Positions 9,535 through 22,408 are shown, counted from the stretch's first letter. The stretch: DNA of 64,000 nucleotides from Alectoria sarmentosa (GCA_009733775.1 WOGZ01000141.1:1-64000), one strand, 5' to 3'. The notes: a model not told the origin generated them from the letters alone. Numbers and translations are program-made.

Positions 9535-12500
9535 CGTAAGGAACGATGATGGTTCTGGATGTAGGCTCAATTTGGGGAAGTGGTGAGGCCTGCGACGAGT
9601 GACATGGTGACCTATGCGCAGTCTTGGCAGGTAAGCACAGTAAGCATCTAAGACCATGGAAAGCCGAATGGGCACTTCGGCCTCAGATGAGAGTCGTAAC
9701 TTGCAGGCACACTTCCAAGCGGCACAGTGCGGTGGATTGCGACATTTCCTTCCTTTCACCATTGCATCCCCCAGTCTTGTTTCACCATGGCGGAGTTGCC
9801 TGTCGTTGCATTGCCGATCAAGCGTGGCATGTTCATGTGCGCACTTTTGAGCAAGTATTCGGTAGTCCAATACTCGAAAATATTTCAATATTTCGCATAC
9901 ATTAATCCAAGTCCCAGGGGTTCAGGATTGAAGACACGGTCCTTGGTTATGCTGTTCTATCCGTGGTATTGAGACAATTCACAGGTGTACCAACTATGCC
10001 TGACCCATCACTGCCCCAAATTTTTTCCCAACTATAACACTCATGTTACTTACCACTCTTCTACATAGATGTAACTTACATAGGCTATGCTTTTGGCACT
10101 TTGGACAAGAAGGCGATTGATGCACATAGCTCTGGGCAACACTGGTTATCAGCACTCGGACATTTATCCTACCACAATCAAACTTTCTGAGCTCCACAAT
10201 ACATGGCTGACAGATTACACACTTATCTCCAGGCTCTTCCTGACAACAAGATCTCAGGGAACGACCTCTACGTTTCATCAACGTATTCTTCGCAATCCGA
10301 CCAACACCGTTTCCTCCCATTTTCCCGTCGTCTCTCTGTTTTCGACAACCATTCTTTCCCAATAGAATATTTTACCCAGTGTGGGAGCAGGTGACATAGC
10401 AGGGACCCTTCCGGAGTGCGAACAATGAGCATTTCTGTACGCTCGCGTGCAAGAGACATCCTCGAGCTCTCGTGCTACGTAAATTATGTCAAAGTATTGA
10501 ATTCGCCGCCATGTTTCAGCAGATCGGCAATATGATTCCTCGTATGGGGTTAAAGACGTCTCCCATGCAGAATAATCAATCCATTCTACACATAATTACC
10601 ATCCTGACATCCTGTTTTTCGACCAGCATTAACTTCAATGATTTATGGATAGACGGGTTGAATGGTGGCATTGGTCGTCGCCTGAATCAGGTTGCCACAG
10701 AATTAGTATAGCTGAAGCCGGCGGGATCACAAGCTGCGTTGGATTTGGCGGTGCCATTGTGAATGAAAGGTTCACCAGCACCACAATGACACAGCCACCC
10801 TGTTACCCGCATTTCTGGATCTTTGTCGTTCAATAAACACAAGTTCTTCGCTTTGCAGATGGATTGGGCAAAGATCTTCGAAGATTTGCCCATGTCTACT
10901 TACCTGTCGAGTTAGCCGAGTGTCAAGACGTCGGAAAGCGGCTTCATTCCATCGACAAAATTGACGGTTGAACACTGCAAGAATCAATGTCAGTAGGTGG
11001 ACGTTTGAAGCCGCGATAGAAATCCACGAACCTCGTATAAAATGCCATCGAGATCGTCCTGCACGACTCCAAGTGGGACCCGCCCAAGTCGCAGGCGCCA
11101 TAGCGCCAGTCTCGCAATAATCACCCAGGCCCGTTTGTACGATTGCCGGCAACGGAGCCGACCATCAGGCAATGACTCTTCGTTCGTTTTCATCTCTTTG
11201 AGAGCCATAGCATTCTTGCCCTTCCGCCCGCACCTTGATATAACAGTGTGGCTCTCTAGTGAAGACTACGGGAACAAGGGGGGAGCCAAAAGAACGTGAA
11301 CGAAGTTGCGAGCCATCCAGAAAAAAACCACCAAAATCGTCTCCGAAGGCAACACCAATATTGCTAACGAAACATTCAACGCGGAAATTAAATTCGTATT
11401 CATCGAAATATAAGCGAAACTTATTACAAAATAAGCGGCTTATAGAAATATTACAAAATCTTATAAATAATTCATCATAAAACTCATTATTAGATCTCGC
11501 ACAAGCTTTTCGCTCTAGAGAAAAGCAGTTCGGTATTCTTCTTTTAACACGTCAGGTATCAGCGGCGCATTATCACGTACAGTCAAGCGATTACGAATGA
11601 AGCTGTGGTGTAACATTAACCCAGAAATGCAAATATTCTTGAATAATTTGAATCAGCCCGCTGCTTGAAGACATCCCCCATCAATATAGCTCAGGGACAA
11701 GGCAACGGAAAGCCGCTCTGATGTTCATTCGAATGCATACGTTGGGCCAATCGTGTCCGGTCAGGAAGGAAATTATCCGAGACAACCTAGGCATACGCAG
11801 GAGCTTCTTTTGAAGGTCATATCATGCATATCCCAACTGCTATCAAAGTTACTACTGCCTTATGAATCTCGTCGCCGACTATTCAAACTTCCGAGGCACT
11901 TCTTTAACACCCTTCAGACTTGCTTAATCCTGAAGTCAATTCTATGATTTGTGCGGCCAAGGAGTCAAATTTTTGTTATCTTTTTCGTCACCGTAGTACC
12001 CACCAATCATAGTATTTTTCGTGACAGTTTCAATTGATTGGTGGATACATCCGAGCCGGATTTTAAAGAAGACCAAATTCCTGCCCCGCCTCGGCAGAGT
12101 GGACACCGAAACCAACTACTTCAAAAAGCACTAACGTAATTCAGAGTTTGAGAGAGGAATCTTTATATTTCTATTATGTGGTAGGGTAACTCTTTAGAGA
12201 GACGCAATGGATCAAGTGCTTTGACTGTCAATGATCTTCAGTTTTTCCAAATGAATCACATCTTGCCACAGGCAGCTAATATGAGACTTTAATGAAACGA
12301 CTTTTCTTTTCAAAGACAAAAACGCAAGTGTAAAAATGAATTTCATTCGTTGTTCATAAGCTTTGTCTCTATCTCTATTAAGTGAGATTTTCAGCAGTTT
12401 TCTTACTGGGCTCAGGTGGCGAATGAACTTAGAGTCGACGACTTGCATTTAGTTCTCTGACTTTTATCGTCGAAGCTGCTCTCTTGCCATTTTTTTCAAT

Positions 12501-12989
12501 GTGTTACAACCTATGTTCATTTAATTCGCCAGTATCGTAATTGCTGGTTTTAGCTTACACTCTGCGCAAACGGTACTCAAGCTTTCGCGTCTGGAATTAA
12601 AGCCTTGTGAAGAGCGCGGAATAGTCGTTGATAGCATCGTCGCTACTCGATTCTGTCTCAACAGAAGTAGTGGTGAATGATAATATAAAGACTTACATAA
12701 CAAATCTGTCTGAGTAATAACAAACGAAAGGAAGTTTCAGAGAATGATTTAGAATAATTAAATACACTGTTCGATTTGTAACTAAAGATTAAGCTTTCAA
12801 ACGTCTCAGACAAGTGTTGTTGAGACGTGTCGTCTGGCATATTTCAAAGAGTTCGAATTTTTTGACACTAAGCCTCCAGAAATCATGTCTCATTACTAAT
12901 AACTTAACACTGACTTCAATGAATACCGCCAATCTTAAAGGCTTTTTCTTTAGATTTTTGAATCCTATACAAATACCCACTTTCACGAC
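9535..12989. other. Gene-poor region with small Cys-rich frames
   Basis: No confident gene in 3.4 kb. A minus frame at 9994-10362 (122 aa) has C-x2-C-x2-C and C-x2-C-x4-C clusters. A minus frame at 10687-10893 contains WLCHCGAGEPFIHNGTA plus further Cys, like an exon of a small Cys-rich protein, but no signal peptide could be joined to it. A strong donor (CAG/GTAAGT) ends a coding-like stretch just upstream of it. From 11.3 to 12.9 kb the sequence is more AT-rich and I see nothing. Confidence 0.4.
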
Positions 12990-14840
12990 ATGGAGAAAGA
13001 TAAGTCACAGTTACCTCCCACCCAAGGAGACATGAACAACCCTCCCTCGCCTTCCTATACCATGGCTTCCTCGAGCGGAGGTAACGAGCATCACAGGCAA
13101 GAGATTCACTCTGTCTCAACCACGGCCTCAGTGGTCACCCCGAAAAGTTCGACGTCCACTACCAATACTGTCTCTGGATCATCAACAGTATCAAGCCCCG
13201 CACCTTCAACTTCAAGAGTACCAACAGCTGGTCAAGGGACGTCATCCACATCCCGACCTCCACCCTTTGGGATGACAAACTTTGAATCGGCGACGACTCC
13301 AGCAACTAAGCCTGTTGTTTCATCGACACCATCCTCTTCGACTTCACCGCCACCATCTCTAAGCACATCGACGGCATCCCCACTGTTCTCGGCGTCATCA
13401 TACGCGTCGGAAAGTGTTCTATCCCAAGCAACTCCTTCGTCGACAGTGCCGCCAACTAGCTCGTCTTCGACGACGGCTCCCGCATTCACATCCAAACCTT
13501 TCGGATCCTTTACTTTCAACCTCACGCCCGCCACAGCTCGCTCTCCACTAACGATGAATCCTGAAAGACCAATGTATGCTTCCTGTCAGCCGTCAGCCAC
13601 CGCGCCAGCCAATCCAGTAACAAATGGAACACCGCCGGCATTTGACTTTAGTCAACCATCAGGCTTTGTGTTTCCCACCCCAGGATCAATTGCGCAGAGA
13701 AAAAACCCAACTCCGAGCTCACCGTCAGGAGCGTCTCCAACAACAGTCACAGCACCGTCTAGATCCACAGCTACCGCGAGTATTTCATTGAGCAATGCGC
13801 CTCCAAACGTACCACTCCCAACATTTTCAGCGCCAGGACCAGCAGCATCTAGACCGACAACATCTACAAGTAATGCGCCGTTGCTATCTGCCACTTCGTT
13901 CACATGGCCCAACCCAGATACAATGGTAGGATCCACAGTCCCTAAAGCGCCGCCCACAGTCGATTGCACTGCGTCAATGCTAGTGAAGCAGCTCCAAGCC
14001 CAGATACAACCATTGAAGCAGAAAACCCTACTAGAGGGACTTCTTTCTCACTTCCGCATTCCAGACATAGAATCCCTGGGAGACGACAACAAGTGTCACG
14101 TATGTCTCGAACCTTTCCTGACGGGCAGCAGCCCCGAGTTACCAATCAAGTTGCCCTGCGAACACATATGCGGGTCCGTGTGCATCCTCAAATGGCTGGC
14201 CCCGCAACAAACTCGCCCGCGGGAGAAGAATTGTCCAATCTGTCGCAGGCCAATCTATGGTATAGAGTGCGCTTCAGAGTGGAATGCGCTTTCCTCCCTG
14301 GAAAAAAGTATGCTAGGGACGGCCGGGAAACTGCAGGCAATGGTGATATCTCCGGAGAAAAGCCAGAGTCCATCTCATAGCCTTGGCCAAGCGGTCACAA
14401 AGCCAATCGAGACTGAAATACCTGCGGCCTGGGGAAGGGGACTCTTTTTGCAGAGAGATCCAGGCCATGACGAGATACAATGGAAGGCGTGGACAACTTT
14501 TATTGAGGAACTTGTCAGATACGTGGAATCTGCTGACGAGTGGATGCTTTGGTATCATCGACGACAACTTGTCATCCCTACCATCAACATGATAACGGTG
14601 GCGAACTTCATTGATATGAAGAACAAAGGATACGTGTGGGTATCTCGATTGATTGGGGAAGTGCCGGAGTTATATCTACCTCTGCATTCCTTCTTAGATC
14701 AAGCTCATCCGGACTACTACTTAGCAACTCTAGGAGAGGAGCAGTACAGGAGAACAGCTGATCATCATGCAAGGATCGAATCGAGAGGGCGTTGTTTGTG
14801 GAATACTTCCTCCCCACCGCTCATTATTTTCAGAGACTGA
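12990..14840 (+). CDS. RING-finger protein with long Ser/Thr/Pro-rich N-terminus
   Basis: A single 616-aa exon. Residues 1 to about 330 are low-complexity Ser/Thr/Pro/Ala with scattered FG and SF dipeptides, predicted disordered. From C369 a RING-type zinc finger follows: CHVC, then PCEHICGSVCILKWL, then CPICRRPIYG. RING proteins act as E3 ubiquitin ligases by binding E2 enzymes. The spot usually held by the fifth zinc ligand is Gly, with a Cys one residue before it; many fungal RINGs vary here. The last 150 residues are Trp-rich and of unknown function. The substrate cannot be inferred. Confidence 0.8.
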   Translation: MEKDKSQLPPTQGDMNNPPSPSYTMASSSGGNEHHRQEIHSVSTTASVVTPKSSTSTTNTVSGSSTVSSPAPSTSRVPTAGQGTSSTSRPPPFGMTNFESATTPATKPVVSSTPSSSTSPPPSLSTSTASPLFSASSYASESVLSQATPSSTVPPTSSSSTTAPAFTSKPFGSFTFNLTPATARSPLTMNPERPMYASCQPSATAPANPVTNGTPPAFDFSQPSGFVFPTPGSIAQRKNPTPSSPSGASPTTVTAPSRSTATASISLSNAPPNVPLPTFSAPGPAASRPTTSTSNAPLLSATSFTWPNPDTMVGSTVPKAPPTVDCTASMLVKQLQAQIQPLKQKTLLEGLLSHFRIPDIESLGDDNKCHVCLEPFLTGSSPELPIKLPCEHICGSVCILKWLAPQQTRPREKNCPICRRPIYGIECASEWNALSSLEKSMLGTAGKLQAMVISPEKSQSPSHSLGQAVTKPIETEIPAAWGRGLFLQRDPGHDEIQWKAWTTFIEELVRYVESADEWMLWYHRRQLVIPTINMITVANFIDMKNKGYVWVSRLIGEVPELYLPLHSFLDQAHPDYYLATLGEEQYRRTADHHARIESRGRCLWNTSSPPLIIFRD

Positions 14841-17800
14841 GTACAAGCGAGCGCCATGTGCGATAATGGGTTTCTACTCTTATGCGAAAAGGGCGTTGGA
14901 AGAATTAGCTTTTTAAGTTCTCATTAGAATTTACATCAGGCACACTGTCTTTGCTGAATTCAAACTTTAAGAATTAGTCGGACGGAAGCGTAGTGGTGTC
15001 CTTACTTGTGTACTTGATATTACTTACAGACGTTGGCTATATTCTAGAAACCCTAGGATCACAACATCTCGGAGCCTGCTTTTAAAATCATCCGTCGATA
15101 GTTTAGGTAAGGAGCTTATCTGCTATATCAGGTAGTGATTGAAAATTCATGGGCAGGTGTGATAGGTAAGGCTGAAGAGCGCGTATAACTTCTCCGCTTA
15201 GCGGAGCCAGAAACGGGTATTCCTAGCACCAATGTGGGCATGGGTCAAGTTGGCGACATCAAAGTGGGATTAGTCGACGATTGTTCCAGATGGGTGGAGG
15301 GGTGGAGGGTGAAAAACGAGATGGAGCAAGGAAGGGGTAGCTTATGATTATGGTGGTAACGACGATGACACTCGCACTTTTCTTTATTTCATTTTCTATT
15401 CGAGACCGGTGAGATCTTCAGCACCACGGATGCGATAGCGGACCTTGATCAACACTTGTAGTCTCGGAGGTATCGCTCGACCTTGGTTTATTTGGCGCCT
15501 GTCCTGGGCTTACATTTCAAAGGGTGCATCAAAACGCCACCGAAGCCAGGAGCAAGTTTCATTGACACCTCACGTCAGCTTAATCGGCCACGCCGGGACC
15601 AAATCATCGTTATTTAAGACTATATCCGAGATTGACGAAAAAGGTACTATTTTCTAGAACATCTCTGGAAAGTACTAATGTTTGTTCTCGGAGGTATTTC
15701 TCGTTACTTTTGGCGCAGAATTTTAGCTTATATTCAAACCGTTGCATTGGAACACTGTAGAAGCCAGGAGCAGGATCCACCGAGGTCTTCCATCGGCTCC
15801 AATCTCCGAGTTGGGACCAAGCTATCAACCGTTGTGTCCGAGATTTTCGAAATAGCCAGGACCAAAGGACTCCAGTGTGACTGACAAAGAAGGTGGCTTA
15901 AGCTCACTGGATACTCTTCGCTTTCGGAGGGGTGTGGGTCGATCCATTTCTTATTGGCGTATGTCTTCATCATAATTAACGGTATTCTATTTCGGCCAGA
16001 TACAGAGTTACATTTGTTACTCTCCGTTTCAAACTATGATATCTACCTCGAGGAACTTACTGGGCTAATCGGGGTAGACGGCAAAGGCGATGCTAGAGCG
16101 GATACTGATTTTGACATCTTCTCCTACGTAGTGAAAGCGCCTACTAAACCCAACGCAGCGTCAATGGGTTCTAGATGTGTCCCGGTGCGTGTTACAATGC
16201 ACAATGTTTGTAGGATAGACTCATCATTAGGATCATCTCTTAAGATTTATCAGCCGTCAGTGGATGATTCTAAGCCGGAAAGGGACGAGCTGAAAGGAAA
16301 ATCACCTCAGAAAAACTCAACTGCGGGGAACTCAGCCCCAAGAAAGGACATGAATAATTTAGGCTCCTTTTCAAATCTAGCATCGATTGAACAAATTCTG
16401 GAAAAGGGCAACTCTGGCGACACGATATGTGAGTGAGTGGGCCCTCTATGCTGGGAATCGATTTGTGCTTCGATTAGCATCGCTCGAAGAGAAAAATGAG
16501 GCCTAAGGAAGATGAGTGGCTTAAGGAGGCATAGCGGAGAAGCTGGTGGACAGTCTTCAGCTTCGCCACGCACAACGTTCTTAGGACTGCGTTGAGAAGA
16601 GGCACAGTGGAATCGTGATGGAACACAACAGTATCAATCTTGAAGTGCTCCAGGTACAAATGCGAGCATGAACAATGAAGAATGGAGCATACTTATCGAA
16701 TAGCACTCGTGATGGCTTTGCAGTCTATCTTCGGGAGAGGCTGCCTTTTCAAAGTTGCAGTTCAGGTACTGCCGCTCCGTAAATCAGCTACTCAGCCAAC
16801 TAAAGGCGCTAGACTAATGCTCGGCTAGCTGTCGATCAACCGTTACACTAGGCCCGTGCCTCTCCAACCTCTCAAAATTTCCAGCCCATCAGCATCATTC
16901 GCGACAACAGCGTGCCTTTCGCAGCAAGCTAAACGTACAAAGTACTGGCCCGACACTCACACAGGCTTTCAACCAAAAGTTATAAGGGCTAGGGGCTCAG
17001 TATCTCGGTCCAGCTGGCATGAGAAAGGATCCGTGTTCAAAGCCCGTTCAGGAACGACTCGCTAACTTCAAGGTTAGAGGGCCGGTAATCCCTAATGAGT
17101 CCGTACTTAGATAGAAGGAGACTGCGTTGATTATATCCCCTAGTTGATTCTAGAGAGCGGCCAAGAGAGCTGAAGACAATAGACATGAGCTCGGTTTGGG
17201 TTGCATTGAGTTTAGCTCAACCGTGCGGCGGCGCGACTTCCGAGAGTTTCGACCATGAAGATCTGACACACTCCATCGTCTCACAACATTCCAGACTCTA
17301 CGGAGTGACTTATAACATACCTCATGGACTGCTTAGGCAACCAACCCATGCGATTAACGCGGTTGGCCCTTTTCGACTTCGCCTTGCACCTCCGTATTGT
17401 TGTTCATCCAGGATCAATCAGTGCTGACGTTAATCGTGCCACACAATTACTCTAGTTCCGGGGCCGCCAAGGGTTCCTGCACTAGCCTTATGCCACAACG
17501 GCCGGTGACGAGGAAAGTAACATCGACATCTGTGTACAGGACTCAGAGAGCAAGAGGGGTAGCAAAGGTCAGAACTCAGAACAAAGCCCGTCCGTAACAA
17601 TGAAGGTGCAGGAAGCGTATAGATAAGGCATTACTTCTTTACGTTCTATGGCGTGCGAAGAATGGCAATGCGCCCCATGTCACACTGTCCTGAAACTCGT
17701 CTTTTTGTTGGGTTTGCAATGCATCACCTCCCTCTCCGCGAATGAGAGATCTAGACCTATGTATTAGCCAAACACCTCAATGATTTCTGCTGTGCTGTTT

Positions 17801-17950
17801 CCCACCCCTGCCCCTCACCAATTGCTCATAAGTATCTCTACCCGCTCGTTATGTCGCTCTTCTGTCGGTACTCATTGCAAACACGTCCAATCATTTTCTC
17901 TAGAAATCGCTCTTTCTTGGATCTTTGCTTGTCAAAGCCCGTCCTTCACT
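14841..17950. other. Gene-poor region
   Basis: No confident gene. It contains the diverged tandem duplication described separately and a plus frame at 15954-16436 (160 aa) of unknown nature, Ser/Lys-rich in its second half. From 16.5 to 17.9 kb only short open frames occur. The right end is the 5' flank of the secreted protein at 17951. Confidence 0.45.
15455..15890 (+). repeat. Diverged tandem duplication, about 225-bp unit
   Basis: The unit starting near 15460 and the unit starting near 15685 share TCTCGGAGGTAT, TTGGCGC, GAAGCCAGGAGCA, GGGACCAA and TCCGAGATT in the same order and spacing. The match holds in translation: LGGIARPWFIWRLSWAYI against LGGISRYFWRRILAYI, both followed by RSQEQ. 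The similarity at protein level suggests that the unit was once coding. I recognise no domain. Confidence 0.6.
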
Positions 17951-18709
17951 ATGTATTTCAACGCGTCTGGCACGCTTCGATCTATTCTGATTAGTTGCCT
18001 CGCACTCTCTGCCACCATAATCCCAGTCCTTTCCGCACCTGCCCCCGCAGAGAACACCAGCCCCTGGATCCCGCGCTCGCTCAAAGCGCTCTTCGAGCCT
18101 CGAGCCGCCTCAAATCAGTGCGGCCCCACCGGCACCGGCCTCTACATAACCAACAAAGGCTCTGGCCCTCAGACGTTCACCGTCTTCCAGGGACGCTACT
18201 CCATAAACTCCGATCCCTACACGAGCGTCACCGTCGCCGCGGGCAAATCCTCACCCGTAACACTTGGCGTCGGCTTCATCGGCCACGTTCAGCGCGGTAC
18301 CCTACTACCGGCCACCTGGGTGGAGCTGAACATGGTTGACGGCGCAGCCGACGGGGACGTAAGTCTGGAGATCGGATGCGATGGTGCCGTCCAAGTTCAA
18401 GCCAGTCCCGTTACCGGCAATCTCAAGCCACCCGTGTTCGGCTTTTACGACCCGACCCTCTTCACCAAAGCACCAGCCGAGGCGTTTTTCAATCCCGCGA
18501 ATCCAACGCACGAAAATCTCGGCGGTACATTGACGAAAGCTCATGGGGTCTTGGACGCGACCGGCACTATTGCAACAGGCGTGATAAATCAGGCCACCTT
18601 GAACTACGAACAAAGCGTGCTCGCGCAGTCCGCAGAATACCTTTGGGGCGGAAGTGGGACCGGTCAAGCGGAAGCATCAAACAACTGTCTGCTTATCACG
18701 TTCTACTGA
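17951..18709 (+). CDS. Secreted protein of a conserved fungal family
   Basis: A 252-aa single exon. I chose the ATG at 17951 because it begins a signal peptide (hydrophobic core ILISCLALSATIIPVLSA, cut before PAPAE); the frame is open further upstream without such a start. A basic stretch near residues 45-55 (IPRSLKALFEPR) may be a processing site. The mature part has a beta-rich middle (TGTGLYITNKGSG, TFTVFQG) and the motif GDVSLEIGCDGA. It has few Cys, one of them close to the C-terminus. I have seen similar secreted ascomycete proteins without a known function. Confidence 0.8.
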   Translation: MYFNASGTLRSILISCLALSATIIPVLSAPAPAENTSPWIPRSLKALFEPRAASNQCGPTGTGLYITNKGSGPQTFTVFQGRYSINSDPYTSVTVAAGKSSPVTLGVGFIGHVQRGTLLPATWVELNMVDGAADGDVSLEIGCDGAVQVQASPVTGNLKPPVFGFYDPTLFTKAPAEAFFNPANPTHENLGGTLTKAHGVLDATGTIATGVINQATLNYEQSVLAQSAEYLWGGSGTGQAEASNNCLLITFY

Positions 18710-19810
18710 TTACGTATGAGAAATGCCTGCAACGAGTCACAGACAATACCTGTGTTGTGATTTTGGGGAGCGCGCATGTGGGTGTTGGTTAGAAAGAGGT
18801 GTTTAGGGTTATAAACGTCCATTACATAATTCTTTACGAGTCTGCATTCGCTCATCCTAGATATTTTGTTTCACTGGAGTTGAAAGTGTTTTCTATATTC
18901 TACACATGTATCTTCCATCGTGCCACCCTTTGCGCCGTGGATATTTCAACGTCCCTAAGAAAGAAATGTCCTACTTCATCTCGAGAGAATACTAGCGAAA
19001 TGAAACCGTTATCGCGCATCCATTGTGCAAAGCTTTATTTTTCGTCGCCTAGCGGCCCTGAATCAATGACTCCGGTAGCTTACAGTTGAGCAATTGTGGA
19101 AATCATTTGATAGACATATTCATTCAACTTCATCTAGTCGAAACCAGCTAACATCCCTAAGCCGATAATGTCACGGTACATCCGACTAGCGCGGTTTTTG
19201 CTCTACCCCACTGACTATAAATTCTGCTTCTTCGATTCCTGCGCCGCGGAAATCTACAACTCTTGAGAATAGACGAATTTGATTCAGCTGGCCTGACTGA
19301 TTTCGACGAAGTCGGCGTGAGAGTTAGAGTTACAACGACGTTGGCTCAGACATGCATGAACCCACTATGTTCTCCACAGGGCATCAAAACAGGGACAAAA
19401 GGGTACGAGGCTACGGTGCTGTTGGAGGAGGTCTTTGCTGCTATAGCCATATCTCATTGCGAACGAGAAGTACATTCTTCTTGTTTGCTTGTCTCTCTCA
19501 ACATATCAAACAAAAGCCAACCTCGGCGTTGAAACAAATCAAGAGCAACGAATGCGCACGATCTCAAACGTGTTTGGTTCGTAACGTGAATACAATAAGG
19601 CGGTAGGCATGGGCTCAAAACATAACACCCGTCAATATATGTCAAGGCTGCAAGGCTGTGGTGCGACCTCTTCTCGCGGCTGTGACCGTCCTCTTGTATA
19701 AAGAGATGGCTTCTTTCACGCTTTGATGAATGACATAGCTCAATCGCCTCGCCTCGTCTGAATGAGAAGTTGTGGAAAACGGCATTTTTGAGGTCTGCGA
19801 GTGAGACCCT
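18710..19810. other. Intergenic
   Basis: No gene seen; short frames only. Confidence 0.5.
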
Positions 19811-20640
19811 CTATAACTCGATTTTCATTTCTCTCCAATTCTCAAAGCTGCTGGGAATAGAGAAGCGTCTCGCGGCTCTCAATTTCCTGACAAGCCGTGT
19901 CTTGATACGCTCATAGCTTAGAGAAGAACTCTTTCTCAGCCTCATCCACTGCTGTTTCGAGAAAGACAGTGCGATAGTCGTGAACGGCAGCTTTTGTCTG
20001 AGCAAAAGCTGCGGGGTCTTCCATTCCATCGGTTGACAGTGAACACCATTCTTTGAAAAATATTATTATAGCACCAATACCTTGTTGACTCTCTTCCTCG
20101 TATGCACGCTGGGCTAATTACTCTTCACCGAAATCGACAGGGCATTTGCCAGAATCAGAACACAGCTCAATCCATATTTATTGTATTTCCATTAAGGCTT
20201 TCGGGGAAAAGAGTAGATTCTCACTATCCCATAATCCCATTACAAGTCTGGTCGGTCTCCTTCGAACAACCAAACTACATAGTTGAGGTGCAGTTCAATG
20301 TCGCGGATTTCTGAGAGATGTTTCTAGCTCATAGAATTTCTGACATGCCTCGATCTGTCTCATCACATCAATTCGCGCTTGTTCGTCTCGAGGAAGAGAG
20401 TCATAGTCGCAAGGTAAGTCCGACAGCTGAGCGTCGTCTAAAACAGAACCCCCTGTCCTCAAATGCTCGAGAGATACCAGATAGATGGTAGATTGGTAGC
20501 ACAGCGGACCATTGCCAATAAATTTTGCTAGTGATTTGTCTTGATTTGGATCGATAAGAATGGTGTCCAGGTGGAGATCTGGGTGCCAAAGCGTTGGCCC
20601 ATGAGAAGAAGATGAAGGGAAGCAGACACCAAGATTAATC
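19811..20640 (-). pseudogene. Relic of an AIM9-like phosphotransferase (APH fold)
   Basis: On the minus strand 20640-20295 reads open with GPTLWHPDLHLDTILIDPNQ, the phosphotransferase (APH) catalytic loop H-x-D-x2-x-D as found in fungal AIM9-type proteins. It continues with the acidic, Glu-rich C-terminal region typical of that family (LPRDEQARIDVMRQIEACQ). Further downstream, broken by stops and frame changes, come matching pieces such as MEDPAAFAQTKAAVHDYRTV and LETAVDEAEKEFFSKL. Upstream of 20642 two TAG codons interrupt the frame and the N-terminal lobe is missing. This is a decayed gene. The family call rests on motif memory. Confidence 0.6.
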
Positions 20641-21250
20641 TAGGCTACTATAGGCGAACACCGATAGGGCGGCTGGCGGCGGAGAGAAGGGCAGCTTCAA
20701 GCGCAATCTCTTGGCGCGCCCTCGAACATTTTCGGGCACCAGCTCGCATGCTAAAAACTTACCGCTTACTCACCTTTCAGAGTCAGAGACTCGTTTACTT
20801 CCATGATAACGCATACTGTCGTAATGAAGATCCCGCATCGTTGAAAGGCTGCCTTGCATGCCTTACGACGCAGCATAATCGCTACAGTCGCTAGATTAGG
20901 TCTTCTCCACCATCCCCACATAAATGATGTCTCCGGAAAGTTATGTAGCCTCTTACAGGCTGCTGCTCGCTGCTCGCTGCATTCTTGCAATTTTGCACCT
21001 GTCAAAGGAGATCTCTCAGTGCGAGCTGCTCTCCTAAACTCGCAACGTTCAAGCACTCGCTAGAGGAGTAATCCGAACCTCGGGTATCGTCGTAGTGTGG
21101 GTCAACTCTTCTCCCCATTTTGTATACACATGAACTATAAATGCCATGATATTCCTCTTGAAATCCCTCAGTGCATTCCCATTGTCGAACCTTTTTACAC
21201 AACCTATTCAGCCTTCTTTAAGATATTGGAAGAGCGTGCATTTTCTCACT
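20641..21250. other. Upstream flank of the Rds1-like gene
   Basis: No gene seen. It probably holds the promoter of the gene at 21251 and any lost N-terminal part of the phosphotransferase relic. Confidence 0.45.
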
Positions 21251-22408
21251 ATGCAAACCTCAAATACTCTCCTATTTCTGCTCAGCTTTTTGACAGCTAT
21301 TTCTGCAAGTCCAATTCGCCGAGATGCATCAACAAATTGTCTGAGCGATCCAAAATGTGGCCCAATCCCTGGAGAATCTTTGCTATACAGCGCCTACACC
21401 CAAAAAACCCCTCCGTTCCCGGCAAACATGACAGCCCCAGTTTCAGCAACCACCACTGGGCCTGCGGGAGAAGATGATATCCTCTTTGAAAATCTACTCA
21501 GTGCAGAATGGGCTGTTTACAATTTCTACCAACAAGGCGTGGAGGCGTTCAATCAATCAGCCTTCACAGACCTCGGGCTCCCCAACACAACCTATCAGAG
21601 AATCACCGAGATCCGTGACAACGAAGCTGGCCATCTGCGCATTTTCCAGGACTCAATCTCGTCCTCGTCCATTAAGCCGGGGGCCTGCAGGTATGAATAT
21701 GGCTTCACCAATGCCATGCAATTTCTGGCCCTACAGAACATCATTGAGGTCTCCAGCATGGCATTCCTGACGGGCTTGGCGCAGCAAGCGAAGGAACTAT
21801 CGACCATGGGTGCCCTTGTAGCAATTGGGGAGACTGAAACTCGACATGAGGTGAATCCATGTTCCATACATCATTCGTTGCCCTCTTCGCTTACTTCATG
21901 CTAGGTCTGGGCGCTCATTGATGTTTGGGGTCTTGATCCTTTCGCAGGCCCCGCAGATACCTCCTTCGCCTACGCAAACCAGATCCTCTACATCACACTA
22001 GCCGACTTCATCATCGCCGGAAGTTGTCCCCAGGAAAATCCTCCCTACCCTTACCCATCGCAGAAGCTGCCGCAGTTGAGCTACAACGCGTCCACTTCTA
22101 CGGGTCACCCAGGATCGCCCATAACATTCGTGTACAAGGAAAATCGATACAACAACGAAACTCTGGTACCGGATTACGACGCTGGAAAATCTTACTATGC
22201 CGTCTTCTTCCACGGAGTGAGCAATATCACCATGCCGCTCGACACGAAAACAAACTCGTCAACTATTCCTGCGGCGATTGACAGCCTAGGAATAATCTTA
22301 GTCGTGATTGCCGATGAGCCCGGAGCGCCTACCCTGGATAGCGTTGTTGCTGGGCCTTTGATCCTACTTCAGCAACCTACGAGCGCAACGAACCTTACTG
22401 CTGCATAG
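21251..22408 (+). CDS. Secreted ferritin-like (Rds1/LsdA-type) protein
   Basis: Model: join(21251..21850,21905..22408), 367 aa. The 54-bp intron (GTGAAT...GCTAG) is phase 0 and joins ETRHE to VWALIDVWG; without it the frame ends at 21904. Residues 1-19 are a signal peptide. The ferritin-like four-helix region covers about residues 74-225, with SAEW near 84-87, EIRDNEAGH at 120-128 and ETETRHE at 194-200 supplying Glu/His positions that bind di-iron in true ferritins. Several N-x-S/T sites suggest glycosylation. Relatives are stress- or sexual-development-associated proteins (Rds1, LsdA) with unproven biochemistry. The gene looks intact. Confidence 0.85.

Noticed and set aside
9370..9888. 172-aa minus frame upstream of the copper transporter
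   Set aside because: Only its last part (from ATG 9534) is the Ctr first exon; the upstream part is 5' flank open by chance.
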